Shown here: positions 47,775 to 61,188 of the stretch, one piece after another | How the letters are laid out: each line of letters starts with the position of its first letter | Position numbering within the stretch: position 1 is the first letter of the stretch | From: Hypholoma sublateritium FD-334 SS-4 | Lineage: Eukaryota; Basidiomycota; Agaricomycetes; Agaricales; Strophariaceae | NCBI GenBank assembly: GCA_000827495.1 | Contig: KN817572.1 | Span: 62,001-126,000 of the forward strand | Length of the DNA: 64,000 bases | Direction: 5' to 3' | Notes under the pieces: model-generated | Told to the model about the DNA's origin: nothing | Database searches by the model: none | What the model saw: the letters and a program-made list of their open reading frames with translations, nothing else | Translations under genes and position numbers: made by a program

Positions 47775-50492
47775 ATGACCACGTTACGCAACTTCCAAAC
47801 CGAAATCGACGATATACACCATCGAGAGATGTCGAAGCAACGGACGAAAGCGTCACTTGACAAGGAAAAGGAACAAAAGTTGGCCAAAGGGAAGGTTAAA
47901 GAAGACCATGGACCTACAGACGTAAAGGCGTCATCGCAAAGTAACACCGGCCCTGGACGCTCACAAGAAGTTGAGGAGCGAATAATGGTTCGTCAAGATT
48001 TTAATCATATCTCTGCCAGATATAGCGCACAGACCTAGATGGTGATAACAAATGCCAATATTAGACGCTACTTCTATCCTCAACCCCGACAGACTATGAT
48101 CTTGCCCGCGATCAAATTGCTGCGCTCCTCACGCAAAATAGCGGCGAATATGTCTTCCGGATAGGTCAAGAACCATCGCATACGGAACTGTTCGCAGGTG
48201 AACTTAACGATGATACCATTGAGTGGTCAGGTACACCTCGGTCCGTTGAAGAAATTGACAAACTGCACGAGCAAATATCTAAAGTGGTGGAAGAAGTGGG
48301 CGGAAAGGTAGGCCACATGCCAAATCATTTGGCGGCTTTGAACAGTGGCTGATACCAAACGTATCAGGTATCTACGCTGTTCGAAATACGAGCTGGGCAT
48401 CCTCGTATATCTTTGTTATTGAGATTACCTCCCCCCAATGTGTCTTTGACGCCTGAAGTTCGCGTCGCAGTCGTCGGCAACGTCGACAGCGGAAAATCGA
48501 CTACTTTAGGTGTTCTAACACGCGGTATGGACCCTTTTCATAGTCGATACACGTTTCAATTATTCAAATATACGTGTACAGGCGCCTTAGATGACGGAAG
48601 AGGACGGGCACGCGTTGGCCTCTTTCGACATAAGCATGAATTAGAGACAGGACGCACGTCCAGCGTCGGAATGGAGGTGTGTTCAAATGTCAAAACCAAT
48701 GATACTTCCAATTGTTCTGATTTATTTATCAAGATCTTGGGGTTCGATCCAGCTGGCGCTCCAATATTGCCCAATACCGCCAAGTCAAATGATCCAGACG
48801 TAATACGTCGCGAAAAGATGGGGTGGGAGGAAATTTCGAAGAGAGCCGCCAAAGTTGTGTCGTTCAGTGGTGGGCATCACACATATATTGCGCCGAGCAC
48901 AATAACAACTTTTTCCAGACCTAGCTGGGCACGAGCGATATTTGAAGACAACGCTATACGGTCTAACATCCGGGGCTCCCTCATGTGTCATGCTGATGGT
49001 CGGAGCCAACGCTGGATTAATAGGCATGTCCAAGGAGCACTTGGCTATAGCGTTGGCTTTGAGCGTCCCTCTTATTGTTTGCATTACCAAAGTACGCCGT
49101 GACTGTTCTTAAATTATTCAAACATTCAAATGCTCATATGGACGCCACTTAGATTGATATGACACCTCCAAATGTCCTCGCAGAGACGGTAAAGCAAGTC
49201 GATAAGATACTAAAGAGCCCTGGGTGTCGGTGAGTTTAATTGCACATTGTCGTAATGCCGAAATTGAGGCCAATGATAATGAATAGTAAGAACCCAGTAT
49301 TCGTCAAATCAATAGAGACAGCGGTTGAAGTAGCGACGTCCTTTGGAAGCGAGAAGTACGACACATTCCCATCGCCTCAAATACTATTGTAACATCCTTT
49401 CAACGACAGATTATGTCCTATATTTCAATTATCAAACGTCACCGGGCAAGGGTTGGAATTCGTAAGCCTTGGATATCGTCTGAGACAACAGTAATCTGAT
49501 ATAAGAAAAACAAAGTTACGAACCTTCCTCAATTTGCTCCCATCCAGTGAACGGGATAGGGAGAAATTTTCGGTGGATCATCCACTTGAGGTGAAGTGTA
49601 TCATCACATTGTCAAAGGCTACATGCTGATGGTTCACCAGTACTCCATCACTGAGGTCTGGTCGGTGCCATATGTGGGTACTGTAGTCAACGGTATTCTT
49701 AATTCTGGGACTGTCAAAACGGGAGAGACTGTACTACTAGGTCCGGATTCAAACGGGAATTATCAAACAACTGTTATCCGGAGCATGCAGCGAAAACGGT
49801 TGGTGTCGCAGAGTCCACTGGCATTCTGCAGACTTAGTGTTGGTTGCTTTTCTTCGCAGAGCGGAAGTTACTCGAGCTGAAGCGGGACAATGTGTATCTC
49901 TGGCACTGAAGCGAATACGACGTGCCGAAGTTCGCAAAGGAATGGTTCTTGTACCAAAGACGGACGTTCCACCACGAGGTTGGTCAGTGTCAATGGCCTA
50001 ATTAAGATGGACTTACAATTGCATATAGCTATCACGCAGTTTGAAGGGCAGGTGTTGATTCTATAGTAAGCTCGCTGTCCATGAGTATGCATTAATACCT
50101 CATCACACCTGTAGTCATAATACGACACTCCAGAAGAACTACCAGGTGAGTCAACATATTTGGCAACCTTGACCTTTTTTCTGAATATTTTAAGGCGATG
50201 TTGCACTGCGGAGTACGTTCACGTATTGAGAAACGTACTTGTAACTAACAAGCCTGTAGGCCGTACGACAAACAGTGAGAATAATAGAAATGGACCATCC
50301 GCAAGGAGTTCTACGGACTGGAGATCGTGCCACTGTGCGGTTCGAATTCATTTCCCATCCAGAATTTATAAAAGAGGGGATGAAGCTACTTTTCAGGGAA
50401 GGGAAGACGAAGGTACTCATGTTATATGAGGTCCGTCTCACACATACTTACAATCTTAACAGGGGCTGGGCGTTATCACGAAATTGTTGTAA
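47775..50492 (+). CDS. GTP-binding protein of the GTPBP1/GTPBP2 family
   Basis: Translational GTPase related to eEF1A/Hbs1, of the GTPBP1-2 group linked to mRNA turnover and ribosome rescue. The start [20 protein letters not shown] opens a Lys-rich leader. The middle part has the family region before the G domain ([20 protein letters not shown]). GTPase motifs: G1 GNVDSGKST, the switch region [17 protein letters not shown]3 [15 protein letters not shown] after an intron ending near 48,919, and G4 TKID. Beta-barrel domains follow: [46 protein letters not shown] and the final GLGVITKLL. About fourteen exons. The KRE6-type gene starts 125 bases downstream on the same strand. No mitochondrial presequence is seen. 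Junctions in 49,200-49,560 are approximate. Confidence 0.9.
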
Positions 50493-50616
50493 CATTTGTG
50501 TATTGCTAATAATAGTTTTATTTCTGTGTTCTATATTTAGACAAGAACTTAGAACTAATTCCTGAGTTATTGGATGTGGCTGACAATCCATTATTCCTCG
50601 CCTGCAACTATCACTT

Positions 50617-53087
50617 ATGGAAAACAGGGAATCCAGAGATTCGTCTATTTGGGAATTGGTATGTTCATTCTTTTTGTGCATAGCATGATAATAAATTCTG
50701 CTCGAAGCCGAGCCTAGATGCTACACCATACCCAATAGGCGCCCGTTCAAGCTTGATACTCACCCCAAAGGTAAGAGATTCGCGTTGCCTGTCAATTTCA
50801 TTACGGTAATATGCTTTCAGTACTCGTTCTCGGTAGATCCTAGAGACTGGGGCTCATCCTTGTCTACCGACCTTGTTGAATCCGACGATGAACAGTACAT
50901 ACCCTCGAACAGGTCAAAACGTAAAAGGAGGATTAGCGGAGTTTCTGCCCGCGGTGCAGCAAATACCGCATGTTTATGCATACTTCTTTCTGGCCTGCTT
51001 GCATTGTTGTAAGCCTTGTCGCCCTTCACGTCACGTACATAACTCACTGGGTGGGTAGTATCGGCTATCCCGTCATTACCTTTTATGATCCAGATAGTCT
51101 TCCATCATTAATTGCACACCGCTTTGGTACCCCAAACGCGACTGGGCAAATTCCACAGCTAATTGGGAACTTCGGCCTGATTGATCACGACACGCCCAAA
51201 GCCTTCTATACGATGCCTTCGTGGGCGGACAATCACACAGAAATGCAGCTTGTCTTCTCCGACGAGTTCAACACCGATGGAAGAACATTCTATCCTGGCG
51301 ATGATCCTTATTGGGAAGCAGTTGATCTGCACTATTGGGTGCGTTGTGTTCTCGTCGTATCGATACGAAATAATCATTGGCCAAGTCAGGCAACGAACAA
51401 TCTAGAATGGTATGATCCGGGAGCTATTACAACGCGGAATGGCTCGTTGGTTATCACCCTTTCTGAGAAAGAAACTCATGGTTTGAATTTTGAAGGAGGT
51501 GCGTGTTGTAACAATACTGTGGGACGTTATAATATGACTTAACGTGCGTTAATTATTTAGGACTTATGTCGACTTGGTAGGTGTTCTATGAGAGTTTATT
51601 TCGACCCTAATTACTCATTTCGCTGAAGGAATAAATTTTGCTTCACTGGGGGTTACGTAGAAGCAAGCGCTCAACTTCCCGGGGTAAATAATGTTATGGG
51701 ACTTTGGCCTGCAATCTGGACAGTAGGTAACCTGGGACGAGCAGGTTATGGAGCAACACTTGAAGGCATAGTGCGTACAAGTTTGTACACCCCTCGTTTC
51801 TCTCCACTGACAACGCCTTTAGTGGCCGTACTCTTACGACAGCTGCGATGTTGGTACCGTGGCCAATCAAACTGTTAATGGTCGACCAGCCGTTGCGACT
51901 ACGAATGGAGATCCCGACAGAGGAGGGGCATTATCTTACCTCCCCGGCCAAAGGTTATCGCGATGTACTTGTTCAGGTGAAAATCATCCAGGCCCTAAAC
52001 ACACAGACGGGACATTCGTGGGGCGCTCAGCCCCTGAGATAGACTTATTTGAAGCACAGGCACGTACTTATTCGTCAAGGCTGTGTCTCTAGATTATGTC
52101 TAAACTCTGCGGTAGGTAAACAAAGATATGCTTGTCGGACAAGTCTCGCAGTCAGCTCAATGGGCGGTCAGTGACCTCAACATCTAATCTCTCAAACTAT
52201 TCACAACGCATTATCAATAGCCCTTCAATGAGGCATACCTCTGGAATGATACGCAAGACAATATGATATTGTATAACCATAGTGTCACACAACTTAACAA
52301 ATTCATCGGAAGTGCTACCCAGCAGGCTACTTCGGTAACCACCCAAACCAATCCAAATTGTTACGAATTGGAAGAAGGATGTTACTCTGTTTATGGATTT
52401 GAAGTAGGCCATTTACTGCATATCTTCATCCTGAATCCATGCTCATTGCGGTACGAATCAATCGACATGTAGTATAAACCTGGTAAATCGTTCATCGATC
52501 CTACCATTCATGGTTGCATGCTAATCAACCAAGGGCAGGATTCGACAGTGGGGTAGGCACTCTTCTCTTGAAGATGAGGCGATTAATATCAATATGAATT
52601 TCAGTATATCACTTGGATATCCAGCGGTCAGCCTTCTTGGACGCTCAAAGGCCATGGAATGGGCGCTGATCCCACCGTACAAATCAGTTCGAGACCCGTA
52701 TCGACTGAGCCTATGGTACGCCAATTTCTACTTTTCTGTTCTCGATATTTGACCCGTTTTATGGCCTTCAGTACTTGATCATGAACTTAGGAATGTCAAG
52801 AAATTTCGGATTTGTTGATCTCGCTCATTTGACATTCCCGGCCCACATGAAAGTAGACTACATCAGGGTATACCAGCCCAAGAATGCAATCAATATCGGA
52901 TGTGATCCCAAAGCCTTTCCGACGAAAGCTTACATTGAACAGTAAGTCCATTTGCAACTGAAGCCCCGAATTTATACACAATTGTGATCATAGGCACATT
53001 GAAGCCTACACCAATCCAAATTTGACAACTTGGGTCGACGATTACCAACAAAAATGGCCAAAGAATTCATTTTTAGGGCAATGTTGA
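50617..53087 (+). CDS. Beta-glucan synthesis protein, KRE6/SKN1 family (GH16)
   Basis: Type II membrane protein of the secretory pathway needed for beta-1,6-glucan of the cell wall; its lumenal domain belongs to glycoside hydrolase family 16. The start at 50,617 (MENRESRDSSIWEL) is joined to PSLDATPYPIGARSSLILTP and YSFSVDPRDWGSSLSTDLVE, the typical cytosolic leader. The membrane anchor follows (ANTACLCILLSGLLALL). The lumenal part shows SDEFNTDGRTFYPGDDPYW, FTGGYVEASAQLPG, GLWPAIWTVGNLGRAGYGA and the GH16 catalytic motif EIDLFEAQ at about 52,040. The end is NLTTWVDDYQQKWPKNSFLG followed by Gln-Cys and stop. Cys-rich GQRLSRCTCSGENHPGP is also a family hallmark. At least a dozen introns. Tail-to-tail with the CBM1 gene, 187 bases apart. 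Confidence 0.94.
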
Positions 53088-53274
53088 ACCTTCTTTTACA
53101 ATCATTTATTCGTATCATGAGATCTTTATACCCACCCGCAACTGTCTTTCTCGACAAGAATTTGAGCCCGATTTGCTCGTGCACACTTCTGTCTGTCTGT
53201 CAATATTGACAATACACACGAAGCAAGAAAATTAATCGTGTATGGCAAACGGGTGGAGAGGAGTCGACAGGTAC

Positions 53275-54188
53275 CTAGCATAGGCAAGGCAAATGGATGG
53301 TTTGAAGCGTGCAACTCTGCCCCGGTGGAGTATCATTGCCATTTTGCAGGAAGATATTGTAGATAGTTGACACGCTGGTGGCACATGCGATGAAGTTGAG
53401 TTGCCTAGGAGATGTGGTGATAATGGTGTCGCCTTCGAGACCCCAGTCTGTCGTTGTAGCGGTGGTTCCAAATGTGAGAGGTTGATAAGACGCTGTCCCT
53501 GCAGTGTTCAGGTTAAGGTAGAGCTTGGAGCCATCGGGTTGATTCAAGGATATCGTGCCGTCAATCGTGAAATAGCCACCAGAAGCTTCGGGGCCAAGGA
53601 CAGGCACACCTCCTGTTGTGAACAAATGAGCTATAGCTGAAATAAGTCAGAAGGAATAGTCATTGACCGCTGTCCTGGAGATAAAAGTGGAATACTGGAT
53701 CTTCAACGGCACGGATCTGCGATCCTGTTGGTGTGGCACCGGTGGATGTTGTAGTTGGTGAGCCCGTCGACGTACTTGTTTGACTAGTTGTGGTGGTCGG
53801 CGTAACGGTGCCTGTCGGCGGTGTGCTGGTGATAGTGGTAGATGTAGACGTAGTCTGCGAAGTTACTGTGGCAGTACCAGGCAAGCATTGCGAGTAATCT
53901 GTATCGATTGCAATACTTTCTTTTCAGGAAATGGCCCCCAAACTGGAAAGTGGAACCAATGCATACATGGGTTACTGTAAGTGCAGGTATAGCCAGATAC
54001 GCAGGTCGTTGCACCCGACCTTGAGAAGAGAGCGTCAATTTGATATGCCCTGAGCTTGAGATGCAGTCCAGGCCCCAAACTGACCATCCCTGGCCGCCGC
54101 ACTGCCCCCAAGCAGTGGACTGAGCACTGGCCCTATAGAATAACAGAGAGCTGATAACCCAAGTAACGATATAGAGGTTTGAGATCAT
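53275..54188 (-). CDS. Secreted CBM1 protein with conserved C-terminal domain of unknown function
   Basis: Extracellular protein likely to bind cellulose or chitin. The start at 54,188 gives a signal peptide (MISNLYIVTWVISSLLFYRA, cut likely after SAQ). A fungal CBM1 follows: STAWGQCGGQGW, joined by an intron to SGATTCVSGYTCTYSNP and by a second to YYSQCLPG, with the four conserved Cys and aromatic binding residues. A Thr/Ser/Pro linker of about 50 residues (TSTSTTITSTPPTGTVTPTT and onward) leads to an all-beta domain of about 140 residues: DPVFHFYLQ, then GPEASGGYFTIDGTISLNQP, DWGLEGDTIITTSPRQLNFI and a Cys-rich end GQSCTLQTIHLPCLC. I cannot link this last domain to a named family. No catalytic motif is visible. 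A strong TATA box precedes the gene. Confidence 0.85.
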
Positions 54189-54233
54189 TTCAGTATCACC
54201 GTCGGTGAAATATACCATCCAGCAGCTTGAGGC

Positions 54234-54242
54234 TTTTATATA
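54234..54242 (-). promoter_or_regulatory. TATA box of the CBM1 gene
   Basis: On the minus strand this reads TATATAAAA, ending 46 bases before the start codon at 54,188. A canonical TATA box fits a strongly induced secreted protein. Confidence 0.6.
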
Positions 54243-55736
54243 CGAGTCATTGTCCGGGTTTAAGTTGGAAATTCTGCCCAACAAGGTAACGTCACAAGGG
54301 CAGATCATGGGTGGAGTGGTTCAAAAAAGCTAGATGGAAGATTTTCGGGGGATATCGTCGGGAGGCATCCACGAAGGTACCATGATATTTTTGGAGCTAG
54401 AAAATCCAAAGAAAATCACTGACATTATTTTGAAAGTATGCTCGGACAATTTTCCGATAAATTTGGCATGAATCCAGACGGTTATTGTACAGGCAAGGTA
54501 CTGCTCAAGCACACATGTTCATTGGTATGGGCGAACAATTGACGGTTGGGCAGGATCATCTACACGTTCTCCCGGAAATTAGACGATTGAAGAAACCAGA
54601 AGCTGGAAGTCAATTCAATAGAACGGTGATTCGTGAACTCCTGGTGGCCAAGCTCAAGCCGGCTGCAAGGCGTCATGACGATATTGTGACACGGTGCAGA
54701 GAGCAGATTCGGAAATAAACAGGTACTGTCGTATCTGAAAAGCAAGGTGGAAGATACAATCCGAGTTTAAGCCTGGGTGGGTAATCCAAGGGTGATCCAT
54801 GTAAAGTTTATGCTTGTTTGTTTTTGTGCTTGTCCCTTGTCATAAGCTGGTGGTCACTTTTAGGCTCTTTTAGGACCTCCTCTAGCTCAAAGCTAACATA
54901 CCGTCATTTCCCCCCCCTTGCCTTGTTCTATTCATGAGCTTTCTGTAACTTTGTTGCGAACTGTGCAGTGTGCTGGTCAAGTGCTACAAAGCGCTGCCCG
55001 ACCTGTATAGATCGCGTTTCGCGCAAACCGTTCATCTCTGGTTAGTTCTCAATTCTCAACAATGGCGCACCATCTGACATTGTTCCCTTCGCTCAGACGA
55101 ATGTCAACAAAAAATAAATCCTGATCCAATGCTGCCTCAAGGCCACTGGTTCACACAGACCGTGTGGATTCTCAGTCATATATGTGCATCATCCGGAATC
55201 CGCGTGCCCAGCCAAGCTGAACACGATGTCGCCGGTGACTCAGTTGATATAGCATTGTAGGATGCAATCAGATATTCGCCCAAGAAGGTGCCGTATCGCC
55301 GGTGTAATTTTCTGTCTTTTCCGCCTGAATTACTGCAAGAAATTACCCGCAACAAGCGTCGCTTTCACTCAATGTTCATTTAGCATATGTGAGTGATTGT
55401 GTTTACCCTGGTGACCCACATTATGATTAAGCTGGTCTGACAATCGTTTTTACCTGGTTCTATAAGAACTCCACAAGACTGCACTCCTTTTTCAGTTCAA
55501 GGATACTTTGTGCCTCTCCTCTGAACCTATCTTGCAACATACTTCTGTCCGAGTGATGCGATTGGTTCCATTGAACTTGGTGCATTTTGACCCATGAAGC
55601 TGCGCCGAGCGGGCAGTGCCATTCTAAGAATTTGAATGCGAAGCTTATATTTTCAACCTATTTTAAACTTGATATCAAATAGATTTGACAGTTCCCAAAA
55701 CTAACAAGCTGTTTTTTATCAGTCCACGCTGCAAGG

Positions 55737-55744
55737 TATATAAT
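55737..55744 (+). promoter_or_regulatory. TATA-like element of the DUF6533 gene
   Basis: TATATAAT located about 42 bases before the start codon chosen at 55,786. It helps to rule out the ATGs at 55,743-55,754, which overlap or directly follow it. Confidence 0.4.
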
Positions 55745-55785
55745 GATGGGCGCATGCATTTTCCTTGTTGCTGTCGAACCCACCC

Positions 55786-57557
55786 ATGCTACAACTACCA
55801 ATACCCGTGGCTTTCGCTCATTTGTGAGTGCGTTTTTATTGTAACATTCTCACTATATCGCGAGATCGTTTCTAGACTTGGCAATTACGAATTTCACACT
55901 TCAAACTATGTTATGTTGTTGTACGATCACAGTGAGTAACTAAGTCGCATCATGCTTCTATTCCCCTTCAAATTTAGCTTGACCATATGTAGTGATAACC
56001 TTTGGAGAAGAGGCGAGTGCCATCGGTCTCCGTACGGAACTCAGTCAAGCAACAGTCAAGTAATAATAGCCTTTCTCAAGGTCGACAAAATATGGTCCCG
56101 TCCGTTTACACTACCTACACTATTGTTCTATCTCAATCGCTACGTCACGCATCTACAATACATCGTGATCCAAGTCGGTGAGCCAAAAAATTGCGGGGAA
56201 AAAGATCGCTGTGCTTTACTCGTCATTACAGCGTTTCACGAAACCACATGGTCAGACTCTGTACGCAAATGATTCTCGTTGCTCTCAAGTTAAATGTGAC
56301 ATTCTAATTCCAGAGTATAGATGTATGTCGCTTTTTGAAATGAAGAACGACTCATTAAAGTACACTATTCGACAAGGTGTCGTCGTTATGTCAAATTTGC
56401 GGGCGCTGCAACAACATCTCTAGTCGCAGGTATGTCTTAGTTTATTAAACGCTTACTTTATACACTTTGACTTCCAAGACAAACTTAGTGGCAGAACGTC
56501 AGTTGGGGAACAATGATTGCGTCCCCTTTCTGACCCCTGAGATTAGTTATCATGATATTGCGTGTATATGCTCTCTATCTAGGGAACAAGTACATATTGG
56601 CGTTTTTATTGACGGTGCTTAGTGGCCAAGTAATCGTGTCAGCATGGGCTGTGCACAATGGCATGCGTGAGTACCACTATTGATCAATCTTACTCGGATT
56701 CTTAAAAAAGTCCAAGGCGTACAACAACCTCCCGGGTTCCCAGGTAAACTTGATCATATTTATTACGTTCTGTCATTTATAACAGTAAATTGCAGGTTGC
56801 GTTCTCACTGGAAAAAATTCCTTCTTTGGTACTTCAAGCCAATACTCGAAGTTCAAAGCCAATGTTGTCTAATGTTCAAGTATAGCTGCCCTTTGGGGCG
56901 CACCTCTAGTCACGGATACTTGCATTTTCATCTTGACCGTCTGGAAAGCGGTTTGGTATATGCGAAAACATGGGCGCATGACGTGAGACTTTTTATTCTT
57001 CGGGAATTCCTGCATATTGACAAAGGTTCGGATGTCCAGCGTCATGCAAATTATGCTGAGAGATGGAACATTATATTTTCTGACGATTTTCAGTGTGAAT
57101 CTAATGAACACTCTTATCTACTTCGTGAGTGCACCTCTGTCAAGAATCACAGAAATGCGTTCAGTAACGTGCATCATGTATCAGTTAGCCATAAAAGACC
57201 TCAAGGCCGTGGGCGCTAGGTACCATCTCTCTAGCTGTCTTGACGGGGCGGCCAATTGACGAATAAAACGATTGAAACAGTTTCAGTCAAATCATGACCG
57301 CCATTTTGGTATCACGACTGCAACTCAATCTTCGACCGTCTACCACATCGAGCAATGGTACCCAATCGACTAGGGCTGGAGGATGTGTGGCTAAGACGAA
57401 TCGAACATCTTCCAGCGTCCTGTTCACATCTGTGGACTTTACCGATGACACTCGCACAACTGCCTTGTCGTTCTTCACGGTTGGGAACCTCGGCGAAGCT
57501 TTGGGAGGGTTCACCGCCGAAAACCCCTCTGAAGAGTTGAACCTAGAGGACTTCTAA
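55786..57557 (+). CDS. DUF6533 seven-helix membrane protein
   Basis: Member of a large basidiomycete-specific family of orphan multi-helix membrane proteins. The start at 55,786 (MLQLPIPVAFAHL) is the only nearby ATG whose first exon is in phase with the next. Exon 2 (55876-55931) gives LGNYEFHTSNYVMLLYDH and exon 3 MITFGEEASAI; together with KIWSRPFTLPTLLFYLNRYV this is the DUF6533 signature. Later helices: YVKFAGAATTSLVA then MILRVYALYLGNKYILAFLL, and further TVLSGQVIVSAWAV, APLVTDTCIFILTVWKAVWY, LRDGTLYFLTIFSVNLMNTL. The cytosolic tail starts TAILVSRLQLNLR and ends EELNLEDF. About nine exons, some with uncertain edges (56,020-56,100 and 56,180-56,340). A receptor-like role is often supposed but unproven. 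Confidence 0.8.
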
Positions 57558-58070
57558 TGGATGTATTCCTACTAGCTCATCTAGCGTGGCCCCCACAGCG
57601 GCAGTGAACGGCGTCGCGACTCCCAAGGCACAGTGTTGGTAGTCTGACGACGTATGTATCGATAACCACATGTTTTTGACTGTTACTATGGCACGCAAAT
57701 AATCTGCGGGCTCGGAGGAACCATCATAACGCGCCCAGCACTGCCAGATGTAGGTGTAGTGTTTCTCCTTACATAAATAACTTGATAAGTGAAATGGCCG
57801 AGAGATGTATGAGTAGGTTTTAGGTTTATTAAAAGTGTTGCTGTGATTGAGTTGGTCGATGTGGCTCCCGAACAGTAAAAAACCAAGACATGTTGCGTTC
57901 AAGTTGCGTTGTTCTTCAGAATAATGAGATGCATGTCTTACTGCAAATTTTTCAAGGCCACCATTTGCCCCGAGTTGAACGTTGACGTTGAGTCTTGATC
58001 GGCTTTCGCGCAGTTGTGGCTGTCCAAGTTGGTCCAGGCTACTTATAAACCACGCAGAGGCATCGATGTC
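57558..58070. other. Spacer before the chitinase gene
   Basis: 513 bases with the 3' end of the DUF6533 gene and the chitinase promoter. A TTATAAA lies at 58,043-58,049, only about 22 bases before the chitinase ATG. A long minus-strand frame crosses the whole stretch but shows no conserved feature. Confidence 0.4.
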
Positions 58071-59835
<1,765 letters not shown>

Positions 59836-59953
59836 GTCTCTCCCATTTATTTTATAATACAGTGATCAGTGATATACAGCGTGCACATAAGTGTAATTCG
59901 AGAGGAATAAATAACAATGGAACACGAAGTCGAAAGGATATGGCTACCTTGAT

Positions 59954-60832
59954 TTATGGCAATGTGGTATAGGCACGGTTTCCAGCAGCCCATCTATGAC
60001 CGGCGTCTGCAGATACGCCTGTCATTATAACTCCTATTGCGACCAAGATACTGAACACCCAAGACATGGTGTGAAGGACGTATGCTGTGCCTATATGCAC
60101 GAAACAGCCCGTTAGTCAAGTATGATTTCTTGAATGATTTGATACGTACCGGGGCGAGCACGCTCGAAGGTCGGGAAACTTGACGCGCGGTACAGGTCGG
60201 TGATGATTCCAAATGTTGTGATTTGGGAAACCGCTGCGGTGTCTAGTCAGTGCATGCTCAAGGTCTGTACTAAGTAAATTTCCTACCCGTTAGCAAAATT
60301 AGCCCAACAACGGCCCTCCAAATTCTTCGTCTCCGGGAGTGAGTACTCACGCCAAAAAGAATAGCAATGAGTGAGACTCCTGCAAATCCAAGTGCCATTT
60401 GTTCGAGATACCCGGCGCTTGTCCAGGCCGCGCAGAAAGCCTTGTTCTCCTTCTCACATCTGTCTGTCACACTTCCGGGGAAGCTTCGACATTCATATTT
60501 CCTATATGAGATGGTGCCATCCTCCGGCGATGAACCAGGGAGTTCAGAAACGGTGAGTTCGCAGCGTTTGGTGAGGCCGTAGGTTACTGTGATTTTGGTA
60601 TATAGGACCTCATCGTAGTGGACTACGATCCTATAACGCAGATGAGATACTGCCATTCAGAGCACAGCGAAAGATATAAATGCATACCAGTCAGGCCTGC
60701 TAGCTGCGATGAAGTTCTGGGTAGGAAACCAACTGCGTTAGATGTCAGAGACTGAGACAGGAAATTGAAACGAACAAGAACAAGGACAAAGGCAACCGCG
60801 GCAAACGTTATGTAGTACGAAGTTTTACGCAT
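59954..60832 (-). CDS. Four-helix membrane protein of unknown function
   Basis: About 230 residues from several exons. The start at 60,832 gives MRKTSYYITFAAVAFVLVLV as helix 1. An extracellular loop follows (VVHYDEVLYTKITVTYGLTK, RCELTV, then YRKYECRSFPGSVTDRCEKE and NKAFCAAWTSAGYLEQ) with four Cys. Helices 2-4 are LGFAGVSLIAILFG, RIWRAVVGLILLTALSQITT and HTMSWVFSILVAIGVITG. The end is AAGNRAYTTLP. A long Cys-bearing first loop followed by three close helices recalls the claudin-like Sur7/PalI proteins of fungi, but no diagnostic motif is clear. The gene is tail-to-tail with the chitinase, 118 bases apart. Confidence 0.68.
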
Positions 60833-61188
60833 TTTAAGCAGTCCTTAACAGAAACGCAGAGAGTGGTGGGCTAGTATGTCTGACGGAGGCAGGACGAAGC
60901 ACAGGTTCGGCACATTGTCTTACTGCGCGCAGTGCGCGCCGGAGCTGCTTCCCGGGTCGCCGCCCGGACCTGGAACCTCAGCGGCGAGGCTCAGCCTGAC
61001 CAACACAAACCCGTTCATACTGCCAGTCAGGAAAGGTGCAAGAATGATATATAAATACAATGTACTACCATATACCATAGGCAAACCGTCGTTATATCGT
61101 AGCTAGTCGAACTTAGATTGCGTACAAATTGGGTACAGTATTCTGGCCACAATCATTCGGCGTCTCCATCAAGTCCGAAAAATCGCCT
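60833..61188. other. Spacer between two minus-strand membrane protein genes
   Basis: 356 bases with the promoter of the four-helix protein and the 3' end of the Pns1-like gene. A plus-strand frame of 76 codons here has no family features and is judged chance. Confidence 0.4.

Larger units (their letters stand above)
54189..55785. other. 1.6 kb spacer with one weak reading frame
   Basis: Between the divergent CBM1 and DUF6533 genes. A plus-strand frame from ATG at 54,332 gives 45 residues (MEDFRGISSGGIHEGTMIFL and onward). A second, from about 54,485 to 54,718, gives a basic helical product ending RHDDIVTRCREQIRK. The splice that would join them (GTATGC to TACAG) is out of phase. From 54,720 to 55,690 I see nothing. 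A broken gene is possible. Confidence 0.35.

Noticed and set aside
60876..61106. Plus-strand frame of 76 codons with a few Cys and Pro
   Set aside because: No homology or splicing context; lies between two minus-strand genes.
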